This document shows positions 45,860 to 55,200 of a stretch of 62,652 nucleotides of DNA, piece by piece; positions within the stretch are counted from its first letter, which is position 1, and every line of letters starts with the position of its first letter. Where the stretch lies: NCBI GenBank assembly GCA_949282305.1, contig CASDPB010000017.1, positions 1-62,652 on the forward strand, in the 5' to 3' direction. Source of the DNA: an uncultured Lentisphaeria bacterium. GTDB taxonomy: Bacteria > Verrucomicrobiota > Lentisphaeria > Victivallales > UBA1829. The position numbers and the translations under genes are program-made. Below the pieces are notes generated by a model. The model saw only the letters and a list, made by a program, of their open reading frames with translations, searched no databases and was not told the origin of the DNA.

Positions 45860-46108
45860 TCATTTATATTTTTTATCGTCTTCCTCAAAATCTTCATCAT
45901 CGAAGTCGAGATCATCAAACTCATCGTCTCCGAATTCATCCCCCAGATCGTCGTCACCGAATTCGTCGTCGTAAATATCATCCGAATCTTCATCATCGAC
46001 AACGGAACCGGCAGTAATCAGGGTTCCACACTCAGGACAGCATCCGTCCTCAGCTTCCACGAGCTTTTCATTGATCTCAATGTCGCAGTAAGGGCAAATT
46101 ATTACCAT
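45860..46108 (-). CDS. Small zinc-ribbon protein with an extreme acidic tail
   Basis: Encodes 82 residues. ICPYCDIEI and GCCPECGTL form a Cys4 zinc ribbon in the first 33 residues. The remaining about 48 residues are almost only Asp, Glu, Phe, Gly and Leu in near-repeats (DDEFGDDDLGDEFGDDEFDD), ending in Lys-Lys-Tyr-Lys. AAGGAG precedes the ATG and a consensus promoter lies upstream (46156-46183). It might bind basic partners or nucleic-acid machinery; function unknown. Confidence 0.8.
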   Translation of the reverse strand: MVIICPYCDIEINEKLVEAEDGCCPECGTLITAGSVVDDEDSDDIYDDEFGDDDLGDEFGDDEFDDLDFDDEDFEEDDKKYK

Positions 46109-46155
46109 GGTTCACATTCTCCTTCATTTTGTCGTGTGAGTCCCATATAGAGCGA

Positions 46156-46183
46156 ATTATATGAAAGTTTTGCAAAATGTCAA
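46156..46183 (-). promoter_or_regulatory. Consensus promoter of the zinc-ribbon gene
   Basis: On the minus strand TTGACA (46178-46183) and TATAAT (46156-46161), both perfect, are 16 bp apart. The rest of the spacer to lpxA (46184-46367) holds no gene I can support. Confidence 0.85.
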
Positions 46184-46367
46184 GTGGAAAAGCAAAAAAA
46201 AAGCAATTTTTTTGTCGAAACGGGATTCAGGAAAACAGACAGACCGCGAAAAAGCCTGACGGAAGAAAAAACTGCATTTTCCGCTCCGGCATGCGATCAT
46301 TCTCCGGAGCCGGAACAGAAAAGCACAGCCTGCGAAAAGACGCAGGCATGAAATTCTCAAAAAAGGG

Positions 46368-47165
46368 TCAGGCTCTGCGCCCGCCGCGGTCTCCGGTGAG
46401 AATGCCGCGTTTCGTGGACTTGATGAAGTCCAGGAACTCAATCACCTCCGGGAGCGGCGGCACCTCCGCTTCGGCTTTCGCAATCGCGTTGCTCATGCTC
46501 AAACCATGACGGAAGAAAATATCGTAGAGATCCTTGACTGCGCGGATCGTCTCTTTGGAAAAGCCATTGCGCTTCATTCCGACGATATTGAATCCGCGGA
46601 CACCGCCGTTGCGTCCGTCGCCGATCATAAACGGGGCAAGGTCCATCGAAATCTGGGAACCGCCGCTCAACACCGCCATGCGTCCCATGCGGCAGAACTG
46701 GTGCATACCGGAAAGTCCGGAGATCAGGCATTTGTCTCCGACGGTGCAGTATCCGGCGCATCCGCTGTACGGCACCATCACGACGCCGTTGCCGATCGTG
46801 CAGTTATGGGAGACATGCGTATTCGCCATCATGAAGCAGCCGCTGCCGATTGTAGTCACTGTTCCCTCGTGAGTTCCGCGATTGACCGTGACCCCCTCGC
46901 GGAACCGGTTGTTGTCTCCGATTTTCGTATAGGAAACCCCGCCTTCAAATCCATAGTCTTCGGGTTCAGTGCCGAGGGACGCAAAAGGATAAACGACATT
47001 GTTTGCCCCGAGAGTGGCGTAGGCGCCGATATGACACTGCGCGATCAGCCTGGTTCCCGGTCCGATCTCGGTATCATGCTCAATCACGCAATAGGGTCCG
47101 ACCTCCACATCATCCGCCAATTTTGCGGAAGGGTCGACGATCGCCGTCGGATGAATTTTAGCCAT
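46368..47165 (-). CDS. lpxA: Acyl-ACP--UDP-N-acetylglucosamine O-acyltransferase
   Basis: Encodes 265 residues, the usual LpxA length. It opens with IHPTAIVDPSAKLADDVEVG (hexapeptide repeats), has the catalytic-His segment MMANTHVSHNC, RGTHEGTVTTIG and the C-terminal helical domain. It performs the first step of lipid A synthesis, showing a Gram-negative outer membrane. The usual lpxD/fabZ neighbours are not next to it. The small basic-protein gene lies upstream on the same strand, separated by a terminator. Confidence 0.95.
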   Translation of the reverse strand: MAKIHPTAIVDPSAKLADDVEVGPYCVIEHDTEIGPGTRLIAQCHIGAYATLGANNVVYPFASLGTEPEDYGFEGGVSYTKIGDNNRFREGVTVNRGTHEGTVTTIGSGCFMMANTHVSHNCTIGNGVVMVPYSGCAGYCTVGDKCLISGLSGMHQFCRMGRMAVLSGGSQISMDLAPFMIGDGRNGGVRGFNIVGMKRNGFSKETIRAVKDLYDIFFRHGLSMSNAIAKAEAEVPPLPEVIEFLDFIKSTKRGILTGDRGGRRA

Positions 47166-47230
47166 GTGAAATGACTCCTTTTATTTAAGAAGCCGTCCGG
47201 TGACAGACGGAGTTCAAGATGATTACCAAC

Positions 47231-47254
47231 AAAAAGGCGGGGAAACTCCCCGCC
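47231..47254 (-). terminator. Terminator between the 35-residue gene and lpxA
   Basis: On the minus strand GGCGGGG pairs with CCCCGCC around a five-base loop, followed by five T. Confidence 0.85.
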
Positions 47255-47261
47255 CTCGCGA

Positions 47262-47369
47262 TTATTTCTTTTTGGCAGACTTCATCGCCGCTCTTGCTTT
47301 TGCCTTGACTCTTTCGAGATAGGCTTTCCGGCGTGCTCTCTTCTGAAGCTTGTTATACTGCTTTCCCAT
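47262..47369 (-). CDS. 35-residue highly basic small protein
   Basis: A start with AAGGAG eight bases upstream, 35 codons and a stop directly before a strong terminator define a complete tiny gene. The product begins MGKQYNKLQKRARRKAYLER and ends in a Lys-rich run; more than half the residues are Lys, Arg or Ala. The composition suggests an RNA- or ribosome-associated peptide. Similar short GKQYNK-type proteins are, as far as I recall, found across PVC genomes; the function is unknown. Confidence 0.8.
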   Translation of the reverse strand: MGKQYNKLQKRARRKAYLERVKAKARAAMKSAKKK

Positions 47370-47588
47370 TTTCAACTCCTTGTAGTCTATAGTTTTTTCG
47401 GAAATCATGTTAAACCATGCAAAATATCATGGTTTTCCGTGAATTCAAGCACGGAACACTCTAAAATAATATAAAAATTACAGATTTGATGCAGAGAAAA
47501 AGCGGATTTCCGGTTGTAAATTTCAAGAACACTGCTAAAGTTAACTTCGTTTCGTTTGTCAATCACAGATTTGAGAGTTGAGAGAGCA

Positions 47589-48329
47589 ATGATTTTTTCG
47601 CAAAAACTGAACAAGACATGGGGCGGAAAACTGTTCCATTACATACTGGCGCCGTCCTCCGCTCTGCTGCTGACGTCCTGTTCGGATGACAAGATCCCCT
47701 CCCCTCCCAAGGCACACCCCGAACTTCTCCTTGAAATTTACGATGCCACGTCAAAAGGCGAACATAAACTCGCGCTGACAAAAATAGAACGTCTGCGCAC
47801 CATTGAGAAAACCAGCGTGTTCCTTTCGGAACTTGAAGCGGTGGAACGCAATAACGCCGTCATGGAACAGGTCAACGAATATGTGGAGGCGGGCGACTTC
47901 GCCGGAGCCCTGAAATATCTGGAGGAACATGAGGTCAGAAACGGAAAGCACGAGGACACAACCGAAGCAAAGGAACAGATTGAAACACTGTTGAAAATTG
48001 ATTCGCTCCTGAAAGCCGCGCAGACCGCCCGTTCTTCGGATGAACTGGCAAAAACAGTGGAAGATTTGCGCAAATCCGCAAAAAAAATCATGATCTCGCA
48101 GAAGATACAGAACTTTATCGACAGAAAAGAGTCTGAAATAAAAACAATGCAGACGGTGGAAAAAGACCGGATGCAGTTCGGCATGATTGCAGATGTCGGC
48201 GCAATGCTGGAACAGGGAAACGCGGAAGCGGCCGCTGTCGCGGCGGTTCTGGCTTTGGAAGACGGGGATAATCCGGTTCTTCCGAAAATCCTCTCCGTCA
48301 TGGGCGATATGCGGAATATAGAAAAATGA
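47589..48329 (+). CDS. Putative lipoprotein with helical repeats
   Basis: Encodes 246 residues. The signal sequence ends in ALLLTSC, a good lipobox, and the mature part is almost wholly alpha-helical and charged (HKLALTKIERLRTIEKTSVF; GALKYLEEHEVRNGKHED), resembling TPR-like or coiled helices. Probably faces the periplasm. It lies 45 bases upstream of the PpiC-type gene and may share its operon. Specific function unknown. Confidence 0.7.
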   Translation: MIFSQKLNKTWGGKLFHYILAPSSALLLTSCSDDKIPSPPKAHPELLLEIYDATSKGEHKLALTKIERLRTIEKTSVFLSELEAVERNNAVMEQVNEYVEAGDFAGALKYLEEHEVRNGKHEDTTEAKEQIETLLKIDSLLKAAQTARSSDELAKTVEDLRKSAKKIMISQKIQNFIDRKESEIKTMQTVEKDRMQFGMIADVGAMLEQGNAEAAAVAAVLALEDGDNPVLPKILSVMGDMRNIEK

Positions 48330-48374
48330 ACATTTTCATAAAGAAGATTCAACAATAAGAAAGGGATTCAATCC

Positions 48375-49595
48375 ATGATGAGAAAGTCAAAACTCTTCCG
48401 TACGGCGGCAGTGACCACGGTCTCCGCCTTCGCACTGGCCGCTTTCACCACGGCATGCGAACAGGAGAAACAGGCAGAAGCCAAGACCGACAAGCCGACA
48501 GCCAATGCGGCGGCACCGGCAGCCAAACCGGAAGCCAAACAGGCAGCGCCCGCCAATGCGGCGGCACCGGCAGCCAAACCGGCAACATCCGCCAAACCGG
48601 AAGCTAAGCAGGCAACACCCGCCAAACCTGCACCGAAAACGCTGGATGAGATGTTCGCCTTCCTGCCGGACCCGGTTGCAACCGTCGGCGACAAAAAGAT
48701 TTCCAAAAAGGAATTTCTCGACCAGCTCGGCAAGGTTCCGGTGGAATACATTGCCCAGCTGCCGCCCGACATGCTGAAAGCACAGGCAAAACAGATGGTC
48801 AGCAGTCTCGTCGACATGGAACTCCTGCTGGGTCTTGCCGAAAAATCCGGCGTCAAGCCCACGAAGGAACTCGTTCTCGCGGAATTCGACAAGAAACTCA
48901 AGGAAATGCCCAAAGAGCAGCTCGACATGATCACGAAACAGCTTGAGCTTCAGGGCAAGAAGCTGGATGACATCAAGGCGGAAGCCGTCAAAGACCCGAA
49001 CACCTTCAAGTTCTACGCAATCAACAAATGGGTGGAAGAGAACCTGAAATCCAAGATCAAAGTCACGGATGCCGATATTGAGAAATATTACAAAGAGCAT
49101 CAGGATCAGTTCAAGAAGCCGGAAACTCTTACCGCTTCCCACATTCTGATCTCCACGATGTCCGCAGACGGCAAACCCGGCGCGGCGGTTGATCCCGCCA
49201 AGGACAAAGAAGCCAAAGCAAAGGCGGAGAAAATCCTTGCCGATCTCAAGAAAGGCGCGGATTTCGGAGCTATCGCGGAAAAGGAAAGCGCCTGCCCCAG
49301 CGGAAAACAGGCGAAAGGCAAGCTCCCTCCGTTCACGAAAGGGCAGATGGTGCCCGAGTTTGAAAAGGCGGCAATGGCTCTCAAGCCCGGACAGCTCTCC
49401 GAAGTCGTCAAAACTCCGTTCGGCTATCACATCATCAAGCTGGAAGCCAAAACCCCGGCAAGCGTGATGCCGCTCGCGCAGGTCAAGACAACAATCAAAG
49501 GCATTCTTGAAGCTCAGGCTCTTGAAAAGCAGCTGACTGAAGTCCTGACCAAGCAGAAAGCCGCTATGAATGTGAAGATCAGCGATTTCAAATAA
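48375..49595 (+). CDS. PpiC-type peptidyl-prolyl isomerase lipoprotein (PrsA/SurA-like)
   Basis: Encodes 406 residues. The signal peptide ends AFTTAC (lipobox). A Pro/Ala/Lys linker of about 50 residues with repeats follows, then a SurA-N-like helical domain (DPVATVGDKKISKKEFLDQL) and a parvulin domain at about residues 250-360 (ASHILIST; FGAIAEKESACPSGKQAKGK; SEVVKTPFGYHIIKLE). It should fold or chaperone exported proteins from a membrane anchor. Confidence 0.92.
   Translation: MMRKSKLFRTAAVTTVSAFALAAFTTACEQEKQAEAKTDKPTANAAAPAAKPEAKQAAPANAAAPAAKPATSAKPEAKQATPAKPAPKTLDEMFAFLPDPVATVGDKKISKKEFLDQLGKVPVEYIAQLPPDMLKAQAKQMVSSLVDMELLLGLAEKSGVKPTKELVLAEFDKKLKEMPKEQLDMITKQLELQGKKLDDIKAEAVKDPNTFKFYAINKWVEENLKSKIKVTDADIEKYYKEHQDQFKKPETLTASHILISTMSADGKPGAAVDPAKDKEAKAKAEKILADLKKGADFGAIAEKESACPSGKQAKGKLPPFTKGQMVPEFEKAAMALKPGQLSEVVKTPFGYHIIKLEAKTPASVMPLAQVKTTIKGILEAQALEKQLTEVLTKQKAAMNVKISDFK
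48501..48582 (+). repeat. Direct repeat in the Ala/Pro linker of the PpiC-type gene
   Basis: A perfect 31-bp sequence occurs at 48501-48531 and again at 48552-48582, 51 bases (17 codons) apart and in frame. It encodes the AANAAAPAAKP-type linker; partial copies follow to about 48618. In-frame slippage would only change linker length. Confidence 0.9.
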
Positions 49596-49618
49596 TCAGC
49601 GGCAACAACAGTCATCAC

Positions 49619-49653
49619 AAGACCTGCATCCGGAAAGGAGGCAGGTCTTTTTT
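49619..49653 (+). terminator. Terminator after the PpiC-type gene
   Basis: AAGACCTGC pairs with GCAGGTCTT around a 13-base loop, followed by T. The loop contains AAAGGAGG but no start codon at a usable distance. Confidence 0.8.
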
Positions 49654-49676
49654 CTTGAAACAACGGGAAATGCACC

Positions 49677-50240
49677 ATGGAAATTCAATCACTGCTGAAA
49701 CTCATCGGGCGGCGCCAAAGCTGCCGTTCCTATGTTCCCGGAAAAGAAATTCCGGGAGAAGCCATGAAAAACTGTCTGGAAGCGGCCAGGCTCGCGCCTT
49801 CCTCCTGCAACAGACAGCCCTGGCGTTTTGTCATCGTCACGCAAAAAGAAATGATCCGGCGCATTGCCGGCGAAGGGCTTCTGCCGGGGATCAGGATGAC
49901 ATGGCTCAAGGACGCCTCCGCGATTGCAGTGCTGTGCGCAAAAACCGATGTGAAAGTGCACTGGCTCGCGCCGATACTTTCGGGGATCCAGTATCACCTG
50001 GTAGACATCGGCATCGCCGGGGAACATTTCTGCCTGGCGGCGGAGGCGCAGGGACTCGGGACATGCTGGATCGGCTGGTTCAAGCCGAAAACCGTGGCGC
50101 AGATGCTCGAAATCCCGGGGGGCATCCGGCCCGTGGCACTGATCTCCGTCGGTTATCCGCAGGAAAGGCATGACCCCGTTCCGCGCCTTCCTCTCGAAGA
50201 AACAGCCTGCGCGGACAGGTGGGGCAAACCAATTCAGTAG
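49677..50240 (+). CDS. Nitroreductase family protein
   Basis: Encodes 187 residues. RRQSCRSYVPGKEIPGEAMK and ARLAPSSCNRQPWRFVIVTQ are the FMN-binding N-terminus; GIAGEHFCLAAEAQGLGTCW is the second motif. Members reduce quinones, flavins or nitro compounds with NAD(P)H. The stop overlaps the convergent purF gene by seven bases. Confidence 0.88.
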   Translation: MEIQSLLKLIGRRQSCRSYVPGKEIPGEAMKNCLEAARLAPSSCNRQPWRFVIVTQKEMIRRIAGEGLLPGIRMTWLKDASAIAVLCAKTDVKVHWLAPILSGIQYHLVDIGIAGEHFCLAAEAQGLGTCWIGWFKPKTVAQMLEIPGGIRPVALISVGYPQERHDPVPRLPLEETACADRWGKPIQ

Positions 50241-52012
50241 GAACGGGCGTTCACCTTGTTGACATAATTCACCAGCGCCCGGTTTACGACACGATTGCCG
50301 CCGGGAGTCGGGTAATCGCCGGAAAAATACCAGTCTCCCCGATGCTCCGGACATGCGGCATGCACATCTTCGATTCTCTGGAAAATCACTTTCACGGAGG
50401 CGCGCAGATCGGGAGGCGTCAGCAGGGTGCCTATCTCATCGCACAACTGCTCGAAAGTAAACTGCTCGTAAAGAGTCCTGACATGATTCTTCATGCAGCA
50501 GTCCGGTTTTTCCAGATCCAGCAGCGCTTTCTCCGCCGTCAGGGAAAGGAGCTCCAGCCGCCCGTGTTTTCTCAGCAGAGACACCAGCGCTTCAAATGCA
50601 ACCAGCTCGCCGAAACTTGACATGTCGATTCCATAGCAGTCCGGATAACAGATCGGCGGGGCGGCAGACGCGACCACGATTTTTTTCGGTCCGAGACGAT
50701 CCAGAATCGGCAGGATCGCGTTGCGCATGGTATTGCCGCGCACGATCGAATCATCCAGAACGACCAGCGTATCCGCCCCCGGATGAATCACTCCGTAAGT
50801 CACATCGTATACATGCGGAAAAAGATCGCGTCGGTGCGAGGCGTCCGTAATGAATGTGCGGAACTTCGCGTCCTTGACGGCAATCTGGGAAAAACGCACC
50901 CGGTGACTCCCCCGCAGACTGTCCAGACCGTCCAGCAGACCGTGAAAACTGATCTGTGCGGTATTCGGGATATAGGAGAAAACGGTATTGTCGAAATCGC
51001 AGTCAATCGCCTTCATGACAGCCGGAACGAGCGCGCGCCCGAGCGCAAGACGCTCACGATGAATGTCCGCATCATTTCCCCGGGAAAAATAAATCCGTTC
51101 AAACACGCAGCGTTTATGGGGAACGGGCGGCAGACATTCCTTCAGGGTGATGTCGCCATTCACGGAGATCGTGAGAGCATGTCCCGGAGGAAGTTCCATC
51201 ACTTCCGAACTGGAAAGATTGAATGCGGTCTGAATCGCCGGACGCTCCGAAGCGACGACCGCGATTTCATCATCGAAATAGTAATATCCGGGACGGATTC
51301 CCGCCGCGTCGCGCAGTGCAAACGCATCGCCGTGCCCGAAGAATCCGCACAGAGTAAAACCGCCGTCCCAGTGAACCGCGGCCTGCCTCAGCAGTTCAAA
51401 AAGATCAAGCATCGGTTCATGCCCTCCGCGCGGCTCCAGCATTTTCTCCAGATAATGTCCGAGATGAAGCAGCAGAATTTCGCTGTCCTGCCGGCTGTTC
51501 GGATGATGACCGGATTCCACAAGTTCCCTGAAAATGGCGGAAGTGTTCGTAAGGTTGAAGTTTCCGGCAAGCAGCATCGTATGTCTGCGGCAGGAACTTG
51601 CACGCACCACGGGATGGCACGCGGAAAGAGAACGCTTTCCGAAAGTTCCATAGCGGAGATGCCCGAGGTAAAGTTCACTGCAGAACGGCAGACTCAGCGA
51701 AGTGACATTCTCCATCTCTCCGGCATGTTCCATCCCGTCTTCAATCTGTCTGCCGATCCGTTCAAGCAGATCGGCAAGAGAGAGATCGCAATTGGATTTC
51801 TCAAGCTGATAATAAGGACTGCCGGGTTCGACGTCCAGCCCGAGGCTGGCGATTCCCGCGCCGTCCTGCCCGCGGTTATGCTGTTTTTCCAACAGCAGGG
51901 AAAGTTTGTGATAACCGTAATACGGCGTCCCGTATTTGCGCAGATAGTAGTTCAAATCTTTCCGCAGACGCAGAAGCGCGACTCCGCACTCGTGTTTGAT
52001 TTCATCGGACAT
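50234..52012 (-). CDS. purF: Amidophosphoribosyltransferase
   Basis: Encodes 592 residues. The glutaminase nucleophile Cys9 lies in HECGVALLRLRK after a short propeptide, with QHNRGQDGAGIAS next. The phosphoribosyltransferase loop is TLVVLDDSIVRGNTMRN. The length exceeds the about 500-residue enterobacterial enzyme and resembles the longer form of Bacteroidetes and PVC bacteria. First step of purine synthesis, using glutamine and PRPP. It is divergent from gltB across a 244-base region with operator-like repeats. Confidence 0.88.
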   Translation of the reverse strand: MSDEIKHECGVALLRLRKDLNYYLRKYGTPYYGYHKLSLLLEKQHNRGQDGAGIASLGLDVEPGSPYYQLEKSNCDLSLADLLERIGRQIEDGMEHAGEMENVTSLSLPFCSELYLGHLRYGTFGKRSLSACHPVVRASSCRRHTMLLAGNFNLTNTSAIFRELVESGHHPNSRQDSEILLLHLGHYLEKMLEPRGGHEPMLDLFELLRQAAVHWDGGFTLCGFFGHGDAFALRDAAGIRPGYYYFDDEIAVVASERPAIQTAFNLSSSEVMELPPGHALTISVNGDITLKECLPPVPHKRCVFERIYFSRGNDADIHRERLALGRALVPAVMKAIDCDFDNTVFSYIPNTAQISFHGLLDGLDSLRGSHRVRFSQIAVKDAKFRTFITDASHRRDLFPHVYDVTYGVIHPGADTLVVLDDSIVRGNTMRNAILPILDRLGPKKIVVASAAPPICYPDCYGIDMSSFGELVAFEALVSLLRKHGRLELLSLTAEKALLDLEKPDCCMKNHVRTLYEQFTFEQLCDEIGTLLTPPDLRASVKVIFQRIEDVHAACPEHRGDWYFSGDYPTPGGNRVVNRALVNYVNKVNARSY

Positions 52013-52124
52013 AGTCTCTTTCTCCCTGATTTTATTAAATGAGGTTAAAGCAGGAATGATGCCAACAGAAAAAACGCCGGTTCAGCGGGGCAGACGGATG
52101 CCGCCGCCTCTTTCTCCCGGACTC

Positions 52125-52140
52125 TTTACAAAATTGTAAA
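52125..52140. promoter_or_regulatory. Inverted repeat site 1 in the purF-gltB region
   Basis: TTTACA-N4-TGTAAA, a perfect dyad, about 100 bases upstream of the expected gltB start point. Confidence 0.6.
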
Positions 52141-52156
52141 ATTACCGGCGGATATT

Positions 52157-52172
52157 TTTACATTTTTGTAAT
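52157..52172. promoter_or_regulatory. Inverted repeat site 2 in the purF-gltB region
   Basis: TTTACA-N4-TGTAAT, the same dyad with one mismatch, 32 bp (about three helical turns) after site 1. Confidence 0.6.
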
Positions 52173-52204
52173 ACATTTCATTCATTCCAGCCGGAAAACA
52201 AAGT

Positions 52205-52220
52205 TGGCATAATACCTGCT
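52205..52220 (+). promoter_or_regulatory. Sigma-54-like promoter of gltBD
   Basis: TTGGCA with GG at 52207-52208 and GC at 52219-52220, exactly ten bases between them, the invariant -24/-12 spacing of sigma-54 promoters. The -12 element reads CTGC instead of TTGC. Confidence 0.5.
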
Positions 52221-52256
52221 TTTCATCTGGCAAAATTCAAAAAGGAGTGTGGAACT

Positions 52257-55200
52257 ATGGTGGAAAACAACCTGGAACAGCAAAGCCCCGCCCGACAGCA
52301 GCCTGTGCCGGACACGGGCTTATACTCTTTCCGCAATGAACATGACGCCTGCGGCGTCGGGCTTGTTGCGAATCTCAACAATATTGCAGAGCATAGAATC
52401 GTCGAAATGGGAATCACGGTCCTGAAGCGGCTCATGCACCGGGGAGCCGCAGGCGGCGATCCGGAAACGGGAGACGGTGCGGGCATCCTGCTTGCCCTGC
52501 CCGACAAATTCTTCCGCAAGTCCCTGCCGGTCACGCTCCCCGCAAAGGGCGCCTACGGCGTGGCGATGCTCTTCGGAGGAGCTCACGAGGAATCGCGGAT
52601 TGAGAGCATCGTCACCTCAGAAGGGGGACGCATCCTCTTCTGGCGCGATGTTCCGGTTCACCCGGAAAGCATCGGCGCGGCGGCGCGCAGAACCTGTCCC
52701 CTGATCCGCCAGATATTCATCGGCGGGGAAGAGTTCAAGTCGCAGACGGCTTTCGAGCGCAAACTGTTTGTCATGCGCCGTCTCATTGAAAAACGTCTGC
52801 CGGACTGCTACATTCCAAGCTGTTCCAGCCGGAGCATCGTCTACAAGGGACTTCTCCTTGCGACCCAGATAGACAAGTTCTATCCCGATCTCAACGATCC
52901 GGATTTTGAAAGCCCACTCGCGCTGGTTCACCAGCGCTACAGCACCAACACCTTCCCCACCTGGAAACTTGCACACCCGTTCCGCTATCTTGCGCACAAC
53001 GGCGAAATCAATACCCTGCGGGGCAATCTCAATCAGCTCCGCAGCCGGGAACCGTTCCTCCAATGCGAAGAGCTCGGCGACGATGTGAAGAAACTCCTCC
53101 CGCTGATCGACGCGGGGCAGAGCGACTCGGCATGTCTTGACAATATGTTCGAGCTCCTCGTCGCCGCCGGGCGCAGTCTGCCGCACGCCATGCTGATGCT
53201 GATCCCGCAGGCATGGGGAAAGAACTATCATCTCGGACGCGACGTCCGCGGATTTTTCGATTATCACTCCGCCCTGATGGAACCGTGGGACGGCCCCGCC
53301 GCCGTCGCGTTCTCCGACGGAGTGAATGCGGGCGCGATTCTCGACCGCAACGGGCTCCGTCCTGCCCGCTACTCCCTGACAAAAGACGGCATCTTCGTGC
53401 TCGCCTCCGAAACCGGAGTGCTTGACCTCAAATCCTCCGAAATCGTCCGCAAGGGCAGACTCAAACCCGGAGAGATGATCTACTGCGACCTTGAAAAACA
53501 CCGTCTGGTCTTCGATGCGGAACTGAAAAACGACGCCGCGCGCCGCAAGCCCTACCGCCGCTGGGCGGAGGAAAGCAAAATCTCCGTGCACGGGCTTTTC
53601 GACTCGGTCAATCCCTCCGAAGTTCCCGAGCACATCAGTTACCGCCAGCAGCTCTTCGGATGGAGCCGCGAAGACGTCGAAATCCTGGTTCAGCCGATGG
53701 CGGAAACCGGGCATGAACCCGTCGGCTCCATGGGCAACGACGCATCGCTCGCGGTGCTCTCGGAAAAGCCCCAGCTCCTTTACAATTACTTCAAACAGCT
53801 TTTCGCACAGGTGACGAATCCGCCGATCGACCCGATCCGCGAGGAACTCGTCATGAGTCTGACCACCTACATCGGCAACGAGGGCAACATTCTCTCCGAC
53901 GAACAGGCAAAATCCAAACTCATCAAACTCCCGCGTCCCGTGCTGACCGACGAGGACATCCGCCGCCTGAGCGCCCTGAGCGACGGTTTCTTTTCCGCCG
54001 TCACGCTCCCCCTCGGCTGGAAGGACAATCTGGAAAACGCGCTGGCGAAACTGGAAGCGGACGCGATCAGCCATGTGAAAAACGGAAAGAACATCATCAT
54101 TCTCAGCGACCGCGCACTTGCCCCCGGAGAGCTGCCGGTTCCTGCCCTGCTCGCAGTAGCGGCGGTCAACCGTGCACTCAGCCGCGAGGGGCTCCGCCCG
54201 CCCGTCGGACTCATCATCCAGTCCGGCGAAATCCGCGAGATCATGCACTATGCGCTTCTCCTCGGATTCGGCGCAACGGCGATCAATCCCTATCTCGCGC
54301 TGGAAACCATCAGCACGCTGACCGCGTCCGGAAAACTCAGGCTCGATCCGGCGCGCGCCGTTGAAAACTACATCAACGCCGTCGACAAGGGACTGCTCAA
54401 AGTCATGTCCAAGATGGGCATCTCGACGCTCCGCAGCTACCGTTCGGCGCAGATCTTCGAGGCGGTCGGCATCGACCGCAGCGTGATCGACCGCTACTTC
54501 CCCGGAACAGCGTCGCGGATCGGCGGCATCAGACTTGCCGACATCGCGGAAGAAGTAAAACGGCGCTGCGCGGCGGCACATGCAGGACTCCTTCCCTCCG
54601 GCGGACAGTACCGTTTCCGCAGAGACGGCGAGAATCACCTCTGGACTCCGGAAAGCCTGAGCCTGTTCCGGCAGGCGGTTCAGGAAAACAATCCCGAAAA
54701 ATACAAGGCATACGCCGATTACATCAACGACCAGTCGAAGCACCTCTGCACGTTGCGCGGTCTCTTCGAGTTCGCGGACACCCGGAGCATCCCGATCGAA
54801 GAGGTGGAGAGCGTGGAATCCATTCTCCACCGCTTCGTCTCCGGCGCAATGAGCCTCGGCTCGCTGAGTCCCGAAGCACATGAGGCGATTGCGCTTGCCA
54901 TGAACCGCATCGGAGCCATGAGCAACTGCGGAGAAGGCGGCGAAGACCCGGCACGCGAACAGCCGGGTCCGAACGGCGAAGACCGCAGAAGCGCGATCCG
55001 GCAGATCGCCAGCGGACGGTTCGGCGTCACGATTGATTATCTCGCCAATGCGCGCGACCTTCAGATCAAGATGGCGCAGGGCGCGAAACCCGGCGAAGGC
55101 GGACAGCTCCCCGGGCACAAGGTGGACGAAGCGATCGCGCGGGTCCGCCACTCCACGCCGCATGTCACGCTGATCTCCCCTCCCCCGCACCATGACATCT

